Positions 18,809 through 27,430 of a stretch of 64,000 nt of DNA are shown here, one piece after another (position 1 is the stretch's first letter; every line of letters begins with the position of its first letter). Where the stretch lies: contig JAWSUY010000003.1 of the NCBI GenBank assembly GCA_033852175.1, positions 62,001 to 126,000 of the forward strand. The letters run 5' to 3'. The DNA is from Agarilytica sp033852175. GTDB taxonomy: Bacteria > Pseudomonadota > Gammaproteobacteria > Pseudomonadales > Cellvibrionaceae. Both the position numbers and the translations under genes were made by a program. The notes beneath the pieces were generated by a model that was not told the origin of the DNA, made no database searches, and saw nothing but the letters and a program-made list of their open reading frames with translations.

Positions 18809-19993
18809 ATGATCATTAAACCCAAGGTTCGTGGCTTCATCTGTATTAGCGCTCACCCAAAAGGCTGTGCACAAAACGTTCAAGAACAAATCGATTACAT
18901 CAAAAAGCAAGGTTCCATCTCGGATGGGCCTAAAAATGTATTGGTGATTGGTGCCTCTACCGGTTATGGCTTAGCGTCGAGAATCAGTGCCGCATTCGGT
19001 TGTGGGTCTAATACCTTGGGCTTGTTTTTTGAAAAGCCAGCAACCGAAAGGAAGACTGGGTCTGCCGGTTTTTACAATTCAGTAGCCTTTGAAGAAAAAG
19101 CGAAAGCAGAAGGGCTTTATGCGAAGAGTATCAATGGCGATGCGTTTTCAAATGAAGTGAAAGCTCAAGCCATTGAAACGATCAAAGCGGATCTCGGTAA
19201 AATCGATTTAGTTGTATACAGCTTGGCTTCTCCGCGCCGTACTGACCCAAATTCGGGAGAGGTGTATAGCTCTGTATTGAAACCGATAGGTAAAGGTTTC
19301 ACTGAGAAAAACTTAAACACAGATACTTTGAAGATTACCGACCTGACAGTAGAGCCTGCCAGCGATGATGAAGTTCGCAACACCGTAAAAGTGATGGGTG
19401 GCGAAGATTGGGAAATGTGGATTCAAGCCCTTAAAGATGCCGATGTGCTAAGCGAAGGTTGTAAAACAACAGCCTACACTTATCGTGGTGACAAGTTGAC
19501 TTGGCCTATCTACGGTCATGCGACCATTGGTAAAGCAAAGGAAGATTTGGATCGTGCATCAGCCGCGATTAACGAATCTTTGACCGGACTTAAGGGCCAA
19601 TCAAATGTTTCTGTGCTTAAGGCTTTGGTAACGCAGGCGAGTTCAGCTATTCCGATCATGCCTTTGTATCTTTCTATCTTATACAAAGTCATGAAGAAAG
19701 ATGGCAGCCACGAAGGGTGTATCGAGCAAGCTTATCGTTTGTTTACCGAAGGTTTGTATAGTGCGACACCGCGCTTAGATGATACCAATCGTTTACGTAT
19801 GGACGATAAAGAGCTTGACCGAGCTGTCCAAGAGCAGGTTGAAGCAATATGGCCAGAAGTGAATGACGAGAACTTGCTCGAGCTCACCGACTTTCACGGT
19901 CATCATGATGACTTCTTGAGGTTATTTGGCTTTGGTGTCGACAACGTTGATTACGAAGAAGATCTAAGCCCGGAAGTTACGGCTAACTTTTAG
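18809..19993 (+). CDS. fabV: Trans-2-enoyl-ACP reductase FabV
   Basis: 394-residue NADH-dependent enoyl-ACP reductase of the FabV class, the last step of each fatty-acid elongation cycle. VLVIGASTGYGLASRI (about 44-59) is the nucleotide-binding loop. The FabV active site Tyr-(X)8-Lys is Y235 and K244 in YGHATIGKAK, at the same numbering as characterised FabV. ATG at 18809 gives the standard MIIKPKVRGF N-terminus; the in-frame GTG at 18791 would add six unsupported residues. FabV enzymes are known to be naturally triclosan-tolerant. A strong terminator follows, so it is probably monocistronic. Confidence 0.96.
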   Translation: MIIKPKVRGFICISAHPKGCAQNVQEQIDYIKKQGSISDGPKNVLVIGASTGYGLASRISAAFGCGSNTLGLFFEKPATERKTGSAGFYNSVAFEEKAKAEGLYAKSINGDAFSNEVKAQAIETIKADLGKIDLVVYSLASPRRTDPNSGEVYSSVLKPIGKGFTEKNLNTDTLKITDLTVEPASDDEVRNTVKVMGGEDWEMWIQALKDADVLSEGCKTTAYTYRGDKLTWPIYGHATIGKAKEDLDRASAAINESLTGLKGQSNVSVLKALVTQASSAIPIMPLYLSILYKVMKKDGSHEGCIEQAYRLFTEGLYSATPRLDDTNRLRMDDKELDRAVQEQVEAIWPEVNDENLLELTDFHGHHDDFLRLFGFGVDNVDYEEDLSPEVTANF

Positions 19994-20042
19994 TTGCGTG
20001 AGGGCTAGTTTCAAAAGGCTCTAGTGGCTAATACGTAGTAAG

Positions 20043-20070
20043 AAAAAGGCGGTGTTAAACCGCCTTTTTT
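20043..20070 (+). terminator. Rho-independent terminator after fabV
   Basis: AAAAAGGCGGT (20043-20053) pairs with ACCGCCTTTTT (20059-20069) around a 5-base loop, followed by a T tail. Confidence 0.93.
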
Positions 20071-20261
20071 CGTTGTAGCTTATGTTGTAACTTACTCTTG
20101 TAACATACTGCTGTAACTTAGTTGTATCGTAATCGGTATTTTGCTCTTAACGCTTTTATCTCGGATAGTTTACTATTCGAGTTAGTCATGTCGGATGCAG
20201 TCGCCGTATCGAGTATTGTATTAGCGGACCATTCCTTCTTCTTTTTCAGCGGAGTAACGCG

Positions 20262-21305
20262 ATGAAATTCACCAAGCTTGGTAGTACGGATATTGATATC
20301 AGTCGGATTTGTCTTGGCTCAATGACCTGGGGTGAGCAGAATACCCAAACGGAGGGTTTTGCCCAGATGGATATGGCCGTTGATATGGGAGTGAATTTTT
20401 TTGATGTAGCGGAGATGTATCCAGTTCCTCCAAGGCCCGAAACTCAGGGCAGTACAGAAACGGTTATGGGTAACTGGCTGGCCGAAAGCGGCAAACGAGA
20501 TAAAATCATTGTGGCGACCAAAGTGACGGGGCGCTCTTCTCGCAATAGCGGTATGGGGCATATTCGCAGCGGCCCGCGTTTAAGCAAAGCACAAATTAGC
20601 GAAGCGATTGACGGTTCGTTACAGCGTTTGAAAACCGATTATGTTGATCTTTATCAAGTGCACTGGCCTGAACGATCGACCAACTTTTTTGGTCGTTTGG
20701 AATATCAGCACGGCGATGATGACGGGATTGAAATTCAAGAGACATTGGAGGCAATGTCCGAATTGGTGAAGTCTGGAAAGGTCCGCCACATTGGGATTTC
20801 CAATGAGAACCCTTGGGGTATTTACGAATATTTACGGTTGTCAGATAAGTACGGCTTGCCTCGAATAGTTTCAATTCAAAACCCTTACAATTTGTTGAAT
20901 CGTACTTTTGACATTGGGTCGAGTGAAATGGCCATTCGCGAAAACGTGAGTATGCTCGCTTATTCTCCGCTGGCTTTTGGGGCTTTAAGCGGTAAATACC
21001 TGAATGGTCAGAAGCCGGAAGGCGCACGTTTAACCTTATTTGAGCGTTTTCAGCGCTATTTAAACGATGCTGCAGGCGTGGCAACCCAAACGTATTTTGA
21101 CTTAGCTAATGAGGTGGGATTGAACCCGGCTCAAATGGCTTTGGCCTTTGTGAATCAGCGGCGGTCAGTGACATCCAACATTATTGGTGCCACAAACCTG
21201 GATCAGTTGAAGGATAATATAGAGAGTATTGATATTGATCTTAGTGAAGAGGTTTTGACACGAATAGATGAGATTCACGCTCAAAACCCAAACCCAGCAC
21301 CGTAA
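20262..21305 (+). CDS. tas: Aldo/keto reductase, Tas-like
   Basis: 347-residue NADPH-dependent aldo/keto reductase closely matching E. coli Tas in length and motifs. VAEMYPVPPRPETQG (catalytic Asp/Tyr region), KVTGRSSRN (catalytic Lys), YVDLYQVHWPER (catalytic His) and QNPYNLLNR are all present, as is the AYSPLAFGALSGKYL cofactor segment. E. coli tas was identified by complementation of tyrosine auxotrophy; its natural substrate is unresolved. GGAG about 7 bases before the ATG supports the start. The LpxL-type gene follows after 67 bases. Confidence 0.9.
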   Translation: MKFTKLGSTDIDISRICLGSMTWGEQNTQTEGFAQMDMAVDMGVNFFDVAEMYPVPPRPETQGSTETVMGNWLAESGKRDKIIVATKVTGRSSRNSGMGHIRSGPRLSKAQISEAIDGSLQRLKTDYVDLYQVHWPERSTNFFGRLEYQHGDDDGIEIQETLEAMSELVKSGKVRHIGISNENPWGIYEYLRLSDKYGLPRIVSIQNPYNLLNRTFDIGSSEMAIRENVSMLAYSPLAFGALSGKYLNGQKPEGARLTLFERFQRYLNDAAGVATQTYFDLANEVGLNPAQMALAFVNQRRSVTSNIIGATNLDQLKDNIESIDIDLSEEVLTRIDEIHAQNPNPAP

Positions 21306-21372
21306 CCCAGCTCTTTTTACCTAAGCTCTAATTTTAATCTAAGCCCTAAAAAGTACCGGAAATTAATATTTA

Positions 21373-22392
21373 ATGGGACGAGTAACGTTTTCTTTTCGAC
21401 TGTTTCACCCAAAGTATTGGTTTATGTGGCTAGGCTTTGGGTTGCTGTATGTCGTTGTCCAATTGCTGCCGTTTCGAGTCTCGATGTGGCTAGGTGCGAA
21501 ACTTGGACGTCTAGCCGCTAGGCTGAGCGATCGGCGCAGCATTGTTGCTCGGAAAAATATTGACCTGTGTTTTCCTGAATTGAGTGAGCAAAAGAAAGAA
21601 GAGCTGTTTTGGCGTTCGATGGAGTCGGTAGGGCAGGGCTTGATCGACATGGGCGTTGCGTGGTTTTGGCCAAAATGGCGGCTTAATAAGGTTCTTGATG
21701 TTGAAGGTCAGTCGATACTGTTTGATGCCTTGGAAAAGGGGCAGGGTATTCTATTTTTCTCCTATCATTTTACATCCCTTGAAATAGCCCTAGCGTCGAT
21801 GAACCGACTTTACCCAGAGCAAAACCTCGGTGTTTATCGGCCGCACGCCAATAAAGTCTATGAATACATCATGCGTAAGGGCCGAGAGCGGCACGGGCCG
21901 AAGACGAAGGCGCTGCCAAAATCCGAAGTACGAACGATGGTGAGGGGGTTGAGGAAGGGATGTGTTGTGTTTTACATCCCCGATCAAGACTATGGGCATC
22001 GTTACAGTACCTTTGTGCCGTTTATGGGGGTGAATACGGCAACCGTAACGGCGCCGAGTCAGCTGGCCAAAATGGGGCGGGCGAAGGTCTTATCTTTCTG
22101 TGCATTCAGAAAGCGAGATGGATCGGGTTACAGTGTTAAAATTTATCCAGAGCTTGATGGCTATGGTGCTGATGAGAAGGCCGATGCGGCGCAAATGAAT
22201 GTTTTTTTGGAAGAGCTTATTTGTGAATACCCTGAGCAATACCTCTGGGTGCATCGACGTTTTAAGAGTCGACCGGATCATCAGAAAGACTTCTATGGCT
22301 TGCGTGAGCTGAAATCGTTTAAACGGCGCGCTAAGCGTCGGGCAAAACTTCGGGAGCAAAAGGCTGCCGAGCAAGAAAAGCCTAGTAAATAA
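21373..22392 (+). CDS. lpxL: Lipid A acyltransferase, LpxL/HtrB family
   Basis: 339-residue inner-membrane acyltransferase that adds a secondary acyl chain to Kdo-lipid A or its precursor. One N-terminal hydrophobic segment (about 14-35) anchors it. The catalytic HX4E motif is in SYHFTSLEIA, and QQ-like YIPDQDYG and FVPFMG motifs fit LpxL/LpxP. The C-terminus is an unusually basic tail rich in Lys and Arg (about 310-339). LpxL versus LpxP or LpxM cannot be settled from sequence alone. It ends 32 bases before the dapA promoter. Confidence 0.87.
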   Translation: MGRVTFSFRLFHPKYWFMWLGFGLLYVVVQLLPFRVSMWLGAKLGRLAARLSDRRSIVARKNIDLCFPELSEQKKEELFWRSMESVGQGLIDMGVAWFWPKWRLNKVLDVEGQSILFDALEKGQGILFFSYHFTSLEIALASMNRLYPEQNLGVYRPHANKVYEYIMRKGRERHGPKTKALPKSEVRTMVRGLRKGCVVFYIPDQDYGHRYSTFVPFMGVNTATVTAPSQLAKMGRAKVLSFCAFRKRDGSGYSVKIYPELDGYGADEKADAAQMNVFLEELICEYPEQYLWVHRRFKSRPDHQKDFYGLRELKSFKRRAKRRAKLREQKAAEQEKPSK

Positions 22393-22424
22393 CCGCTTTC
22401 TTACGAAAGGATGACGGGAAGAGG

Positions 22425-22453
22425 TTGAGACTCTTGTCATTGGCCAGTACTAT
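22425..22453 (+). promoter_or_regulatory. Sigma-70 promoter of the dapA operon
   Basis: TTGAGA (22425-22430), a 17-base spacer and TACTAT (22448-22453) lie 54-82 bases ahead of the dapA start. Spacing is ideal and both hexamers are close to consensus. Confidence 0.7.
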
Positions 22454-22506
22454 TGCGACCTGAATTTTTCCATCACCAGTTTCATACTCATATTTCGGAG
22501 TTTTCC

Positions 22507-23382
22507 ATGTTAAAAGGCAGTATGGTCGCGTTAGTGACTCCATTGAAAGCGGATCTTTCGTTGGATTGGGACGCACTGCATAAACTGGTGGAATGGCATA
22601 TCGAGCAAGGTACACACGCTATCGTTGCTGTGGGTACCACTGGTGAGTCTGCTACGCTCGACGTAGATGAGCATATTCAAGTGATTCGTGCAGTTGTTGA
22701 CCAAGTCGCGGGAAGAATACCGGTCATTGCCGGAACGGGCGCTAATTCGACTCGAGAAGCCATCTTTTTGACCAATCGAGCTAAAGACGCGGGCGTAGAT
22801 GCCTGTCTACTCGTGTCCCCTTATTACAATAAGCCAACTCAAGAAGGTTTGTATCAGCACCATTTGGCGATAGCGAAAGCGGTGGAAGTGCCTCAAATCC
22901 TTTACAACGTACCGGGCCGAACGGCTGTCGATATGTTGCCTGAGGTCGTGGCCCGCTTGTCCAAAGTTAAAAACATCATTGGAATAAAAGAAGCTACGGG
23001 CTGTTTGGAACGTTTAAAAGACATTCAAGCGCTTGTTGATGATGATTTCTTATTGTATTCCGGTGATGATCTCACGGCGTTTGATTTTATGCGTCTGGGT
23101 GGTCACGGTGAGATTTCTGTTACTGCCAATGTTATGCCTCACCAGACGGCACGTATGTGTGAACTGATCGCAGAAGGTCAGGTCGAAGAGGCGCGTTCCA
23201 TTGATGAAAAATTGTTGCCATTGCACAAGGCTTTATTTTTGGAAGCGAACCCCATCCCAGTAAAATGGGCTGTCGCGGAATTAGGTTTGATGCAAAATAC
23301 CATTCGCCTACCGATGACCTTGCTAGATGAACAATACCAGCCTGAGCTAGCACAGGCGATGAAATTGAGCGGCGCGCTTTAG
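22507..23382 (+). CDS. dapA: 4-hydroxy-tetrahydrodipicolinate synthase
   Basis: 291-residue Schiff-base aldolase condensing pyruvate with aspartate semialdehyde, the first committed step to diaminopimelate and lysine. Conserved residues sit at standard numbering: Thr44-Thr45 (GTTGES), Tyr107 (SPYYNKP), Tyr133 (ILYNVPGR) and Schiff-base Lys161 (GIKEATG). ATG at 22507 with upstream CGGAG is the true start; an in-frame extension from 22453 is spurious. It opens the conserved dapA-bamC-MBL-purC run. dapC, dapD and dapE occur elsewhere in the window. Confidence 0.97.
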   Translation: MLKGSMVALVTPLKADLSLDWDALHKLVEWHIEQGTHAIVAVGTTGESATLDVDEHIQVIRAVVDQVAGRIPVIAGTGANSTREAIFLTNRAKDAGVDACLLVSPYYNKPTQEGLYQHHLAIAKAVEVPQILYNVPGRTAVDMLPEVVARLSKVKNIIGIKEATGCLERLKDIQALVDDDFLLYSGDDLTAFDFMRLGGHGEISVTANVMPHQTARMCELIAEGQVEEARSIDEKLLPLHKALFLEANPIPVKWAVAELGLMQNTIRLPMTLLDEQYQPELAQAMKLSGAL

Positions 23383-23396
23383 GGCTTTTTCTCTGT

Positions 23397-24572
23397 ATGT
23401 ATCTTTCTTATTTGTCTACTTTCGGTAAACTCAGCGTGGTTGTTGCCACGGTTCTTTGTATTGGCTGCAGCACGCTTTATGGCGAACGCGGCGTTTTTCG
23501 TGGCAAGCAAACGGATTATTTGAGAACGGGTGAGCTTAAACCCATTGAAGTACCTAAGGGTATGAATAGCCGAGTGCTTGAGACGCTTTACCAGATCCCC
23601 GATGTTGATTCTCGGGATGAGTTTGGTGATGCAATTGTTTTGGGCGATTATGACGTCCCGCGGCCAAGTCCCATCAATACTGAAAAAGGTGAAGTTGGGG
23701 TTAAGATCCAAAAACTGGGTGATCAGTCGTGGATTTTTCTGAATGCCTCAACCAGTCAAGTTTGGCCTCGCACTCAAAATTTCCTGGGGCAATACAATCT
23801 TAATGTTGTTCACAGCGATCCTGTTAGCGGCACGATAGAAACTGGAGATGTGATATTCAAAGATGACGCGACGAAAAAATCTCGCTTCAGAATTACGGTT
23901 GAGAAGGGTGTTCACCCTGAAACGTCTGAGATCCATATTCTGCAGAAAGAGTTTTCTGCAGATGCATCTATTCCAGACCGTATTGATTGGCCATCAGAAT
24001 CAAACAGTTCAGTAAGAGCTAACAGCTTGTTAAATGAGTTAGCCGGAGTGCTGGCAAAAAACATTAGCAATACTGCTGCTTCTTTATTAGGACAGAATGT
24101 TGGCGGTCTACCCAAGGTGGAGTTTTTGCAGGGTATGCAAGAACCGACTATGCGCATTCGTTTGTTTGAGTCTCGCGCAAAGGCTTCGGTCGCACACGCT
24201 TTAGAAAAAGAAAGCTTTATCTTATGGGAAGAGTCCGTACCGAATGGTTTGTACTATGTCGGTTATGACCCTGAGTGGGATGATAAAGGCTTTTTTGGTC
24301 GTATGGCTGGGGATGAGTTACCGCAAACGCCTGAGTACAGTTTGCAAAAAGTACTTAAGCATTTGTCTGCTTCTGCCGATGTCAAAGAAAGGTTTTCGGC
24401 GGTTCCAAGCGCGTCATATGGTGAGCCTTTAGAAGATGCAATTGGTCTGATTATTCTTATCGAAAAGACTGAAAATGCGATGGACGTAGTAGTTCGAGAT
24501 GTTCGTGGTGAAAAACTACCACCGGCTCAGTCCAAGCAAGTCCTTCGTGTTATTCGTAAAAATTTGATTTAA
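23397..24572 (+). CDS. bamC: Outer-membrane assembly lipoprotein BamC
   Basis: 391-residue lipoprotein component of the BAM complex that folds outer-membrane proteins. The signal sequence ends in a lipobox CIGC with acylated Cys24. After it comes the unstructured BamC N-terminal segment (YLRTGELKPIEVPKGM, SRVLETLYQIPDV) that binds BamD, then two helix-grip domains (about 100-220 and 240-385). It is somewhat longer than E. coli BamC. It starts 14 bases after dapA without an evident ribosome site, so coupling to dapA is likely. The order dapA-bamC is conserved in gammaproteobacteria. Confidence 0.88.
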   Translation: MYLSYLSTFGKLSVVVATVLCIGCSTLYGERGVFRGKQTDYLRTGELKPIEVPKGMNSRVLETLYQIPDVDSRDEFGDAIVLGDYDVPRPSPINTEKGEVGVKIQKLGDQSWIFLNASTSQVWPRTQNFLGQYNLNVVHSDPVSGTIETGDVIFKDDATKKSRFRITVEKGVHPETSEIHILQKEFSADASIPDRIDWPSESNSSVRANSLLNELAGVLAKNISNTAASLLGQNVGGLPKVEFLQGMQEPTMRIRLFESRAKASVAHALEKESFILWEESVPNGLYYVGYDPEWDDKGFFGRMAGDELPQTPEYSLQKVLKHLSASADVKERFSAVPSASYGEPLEDAIGLIILIEKTENAMDVVVRDVRGEKLPPAQSKQVLRVIRKNLI

Positions 24573-24653
24573 ATTACAGCATTATAAGTGTGACGGGTGT
24601 TATCACGTCAGTCGTTGCTTACTTTTTTCGTAGGCTTAATATAGTGCTTTAAG

Positions 24654-24675
24654 GCGAACTCGAATCCGGGTTCGC
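24654..24675 (+). repeat. Hairpin ahead of the MBL hydrolase gene
   Basis: GCGAACTCG (24654-24662) pairs with CGGGTTCGC (24667-24675), with one G:U pair and a 4-base AATC loop. No T run follows, so it is more likely an RNA structure at the intercistronic boundary than a terminator. Confidence 0.5.
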
Positions 24676-24699
24676 ATTGATATTATCTGAGGAATCCTT

Positions 24700-25467
24700 T
24701 TGAGATTTGCGTCATTAGGCAGTGGGAGTTCTGGTAACGCCACACTGATTGACGACGGCGAGTCGTTGGTGCTGTTGGACTGCGGGTTTACGATAAAAGA
24801 AACTGAACGTCGAATGCTGCGTTTGGGTCTTTCTCCCGATAAAATTAGTGCGGTAGTGGTGACTCATGAGCATTCGGATCACCTGAAAGGCGTTGCTCCT
24901 CTAGCCCGAAAGTATCAGTTACCGGTCTATATGACAGACGGAACATGGGCGAGTAAAGATTTAGGTAAATTGCCGGGCTTGGAATTGATTCGAAACTACG
25001 AGCCTTTTACGATTGGCTCGATGAAGATAACACCTGTGGTTGTGCCTCACGATGCGCGTGAGCCGGCCCAGTTTGTCTTTCGGGACAAAAACGGTATACA
25101 GCTCGGTGTGTTGACGGACCTAGGCAGTGTAACCCCTCATATTATCGAGGCTTACAAAGATTGTAATGGCCTATTGGTCGAAGCGAATCATGACCTAGAG
25201 ATGCTGGCGAGAGGGCCTTACCCTCCATCGCTAAAGTCGAGGGTTTCGAGTCATTGGGGGCATTTGAATAATGCTCAATCGGCGAGCTTTTTGGCTACCT
25301 GTAACTTTGAGCAGTTACAGGAAATTGTTGTTGGACATATCAGTAAAAAGAATAATAGCTTGGACCGCGTTAAAGCGGAGCTAGGTGAAACCATCACTAA
25401 GGCAAAATCGATTCGATTTGCTTGCCAAGAGGCTGGTTTTGATTGGTTACAGCTGTCGAGTGCTTAG
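24700..25467 (+). CDS. MBL-fold metallohydrolase (YycJ/WalJ-like)
   Basis: 255-residue metallo-beta-lactamase-fold hydrolase. The motif THEHSDHLKG (about 54-63) supplies the dinuclear metal site, with further ligands in VPHDAREP, LTDLGSVT and VVGHISKKNNS. The N-terminal FASLGSGSSGNATLI is characteristic of the YycJ/WalJ group, implicated in nucleic-acid or cell-wall-linked processes in other bacteria. The start is TTG at 24700: GAGGA (24689-24693) lies 6 bases upstream and no ATG or GTG is better placed. The position between bamC and purC is conserved in pseudomonads. Substrate unknown. Confidence 0.85.
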   Translation: MRFASLGSGSSGNATLIDDGESLVLLDCGFTIKETERRMLRLGLSPDKISAVVVTHEHSDHLKGVAPLARKYQLPVYMTDGTWASKDLGKLPGLELIRNYEPFTIGSMKITPVVVPHDAREPAQFVFRDKNGIQLGVLTDLGSVTPHIIEAYKDCNGLLVEANHDLEMLARGPYPPSLKSRVSSHWGHLNNAQSASFLATCNFEQLQEIVVGHISKKNNSLDRVKAELGETITKAKSIRFACQEAGFDWLQLSSA

Positions 25468-25631
25468 CTATTTGGCTTCTAACTTAAGGGCTAGACACGT
25501 TAAAGCATAGAAAAGTTAAGACCTAATAAAGAACTCGTTCGAGCTGAGCTGCACTGCACAGATGAAAGAGCTCAGACGAAATTGTACAAAAATAGACACG
25601 TGTTAGATATTCAGAAATTAAGGTAATGACG

Positions 25632-26357
25632 ATGGAAAAAAAATCAGAGCTGTATGCTGGTAAAGCAAAGTCAGTGTATTTGACCGATGTTGCAGATCGT
25701 TTGATTTTGCATTTCCGCAACGACACGTCTGCATTTGACGGTAAGAAAGTTGAAAAGCTTGACCGCAAAGGCATGGTGAATAACAAGTTTAATGCCTTCA
25801 TCATGGATAAGCTGGAAGCGGCGGGTATACCCACTCATTTTGATAGCTTGTTGAGCGATGAAGAATGCATCGTTAAGAAGCTTGAGATGCTGCCCCTAGA
25901 ATGTGTTGTGAGAAACATTGCAGCCGGTTCAATTTGTCGTCGTTATAAGATTGAAGAAGGTATCGACTTAAGCCCGGCTACTTTTGAGTTCTTTCTTAAA
26001 GACGATGAGCTGGGCGATCCCATGATCAACGAATACCATATTCGTTCGTTCGAGTGGGCGACAGATGATCAAGTTGCCCAAATGAAGGTTCTGACGTTTA
26101 AAGTGAATGATGTTCTCAAGAAGCTTTTTCTCGATGCTGGAATGCTTTTAGTTGATTACAAATTAGAATTTGGCATGTTCGAAGGCAAGATCATCCTTGG
26201 TGATGAGTTTTCGCCCGATGGTTGTCGTATTTGGGATGCTGAAACCCGAGAAAAATTGGATAAAGATCGCTTTCGCCAGGGGCTGGGTAGTGTCGTAGAA
26301 TCATACGAAATTGTTGGGCGTCGTCTTGGTATAGATTTCGACCAAACTGTAGGCTAA
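25632..26357 (+). CDS. purC: SAICAR synthase PurC
   Basis: 241-residue phosphoribosylaminoimidazole-succinocarboxamide synthase, which ligates aspartate to CAIR in purine synthesis. LYAGKAKSVY (N-terminal nucleotide-binding loop), FRNDTSAFDGKK, the ECVVRNIAAGS strand and VDYKLEFGMFEGKIILGDE with DEFSPDGCRIWD are conserved PurC motifs. ATG at 25632 is preferred over ATG 25626, since TAAGG (25619-25623) is then 8 bases upstream. A 164-base gap separates it from the MBL gene, and a strong terminator follows. Confidence 0.96.
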   Translation: MEKKSELYAGKAKSVYLTDVADRLILHFRNDTSAFDGKKVEKLDRKGMVNNKFNAFIMDKLEAAGIPTHFDSLLSDEECIVKKLEMLPLECVVRNIAAGSICRRYKIEEGIDLSPATFEFFLKDDELGDPMINEYHIRSFEWATDDQVAQMKVLTFKVNDVLKKLFLDAGMLLVDYKLEFGMFEGKIILGDEFSPDGCRIWDAETREKLDKDRFRQGLGSVVESYEIVGRRLGIDFDQTVG

Positions 26358-26412
26358 AAGCCTCGCATTCACGGTCCCATATTTTGGTGATCGTTTTTTG
26401 ACTTATATTTGT

Positions 26413-26446
26413 TGCTCATTTGCTTCTGTAAATGAGCATTTTTTTT
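26413..26446 (+). terminator. Rho-independent terminator after purC
   Basis: TGCTCATTT (26413-26421) pairs with AAATGAGCA (26430-26438), loop of 8, followed by eight T residues. Confidence 0.93.
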
Positions 26447-26980
26447 GTCTCTTTTTTGGCTGCATAAAGACGAATTGGGGGTGTATTTATCGCGTTTTTT
26501 CTGATCCATGACCGGGGCGCTTAGAAATTAACAAATTCGCTCAAAACGTTACCAGTGTTACCCTTGTAAGCGATCACTTTCGCTAATAAAACCATTATTT
26601 AGCGCTTGACGCGAAGTGTTTTCCACATGGTGTAACCGAAGTTCACATGGATAAGCGGATAAAATAAATTCTGCTTGCTTGCGTCTTGTAAAGTCTTGTA
26701 ACGTATTGATTCTAAAGAGAAAAAATATTTATTGAGGCCGGTGGGAGTGATTTGTCTTGACTATCAAAAACCATTTTTAGACGCCTTCCACAAAATTAAG
26801 CTCACAGACTTACCCACAATTTCTGTGGATAAGTCTGTTAGTGAGCTCTTGATATCACGTGGGCGTTTCGTTACGCGCCAGAATAAGTGTTACTTGGGCG
26901 ACTGAGCGTGAAAAATCAGCATGCTAGGTTATACTCAAATTGATAATTAAAGAGCCTCTTGATAGGTTGGAGAAATAAAA
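26447..26980. other. Gene-free stretch with DnaA-box-like sites
   Basis: No coding region is convincing across 534 bases. It holds a bulged inverted repeat (26799-26847) whose inner arms are DnaA-box-like, one more one-mismatch box (TTTTCCACA, 26619-26627), two AT-rich patches (about 26659-26669 and 26720-26731), and presumably the PilZ gene promoter near 26930. Confidence 0.6.
26799..26847. repeat. Bulged inverted repeat carrying two facing DnaA-box-like sites
   Basis: The inner arms are TTACCCACA (26810-26818, one mismatch) and TGTGGATAA (26824-26832, a perfect TTATCCACA on the minus strand), 5 bases apart. Pairing continues outward through AGACTTA/TAAGTCT, a 4-base bulge and AGCTCAC (26799-26805) with GTGAGCT (26841-26847). 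Confidence 0.6.
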
Positions 26981-27247
26981 GTGGATGAGCGGAGAAAGTT
27001 TCAACGAACCCAGACGTCATTGCGTGTGGAAATGCATCACCCTGCATTCGGAACCATTGTCGGTTTCGCTCGGGATGTCTCGGATGGTGGGGCGCAGGTT
27101 CATATTGATAATCATCCCCTTCCTCCGGTTGGTACGGTTGTCCAGGTCCTATTCAAAAAGATGGTGGGCCAGATCAATGAAGAACCCGTCAGCATGAGAG
27201 TCATGCACTCAAGAGGCACAGGCGTTGGTCTGATGTTTGTTCGTTAA
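26981..27247 (+). CDS. PilZ domain protein
   Basis: 88-residue single-domain PilZ protein, expected to bind c-di-GMP. The two binding motifs are visible: the RRxxxR-type ERRKFQR (residues 3-9) and the D-x-S-x-x-G motif DVSDGG (32-37). The start is GTG at 26981, with GGAG about 8 bases upstream. It has no same-strand neighbour; target unknown. Single PilZ domains of this size include type IV pilus PilZ and general c-di-GMP adaptors. Confidence 0.85.
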   Translation: MDERRKFQRTQTSLRVEMHHPAFGTIVGFARDVSDGGAQVHIDNHPLPPVGTVVQVLFKKMVGQINEEPVSMRVMHSRGTGVGLMFVR

Positions 27248-27315
27248 GCCTATCGTATCCATTCTGTTTGTTAGTTGTTCTTGTTTCCATTTCCTAAGCC
27301 GGTTCTGTATTGACC

Positions 27316-27339
27316 GGGGCTGTCTATCTCGACAGCTCC
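27316..27339 (+). terminator. Weak hairpin after the PilZ gene
   Basis: GGGGCTGTC (27316-27324) pairs with GACAGCTCC (27331-27339), one G:U pair, 6-base loop. The following tract is pyrimidine-rich but not a T run. Confidence 0.35.
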
Positions 27340-27430
27340 TACTCTTCTTCTAAGCTGATTTACTCTATTGAAAGAACTGCGTTTGTTCAGCGTTGAGCAC
27401 GTTGAGATGGATAGAGGTGGTGGTGGATGT

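Noticed and set aside
26447..26980. Replication origin (oriC) at the DnaA-box-like cluster
   Set aside because: Only one perfect box and few near matches, no dnaA/dnaN/rpmH/gidA neighbours; kept as a possible titration-type site only.
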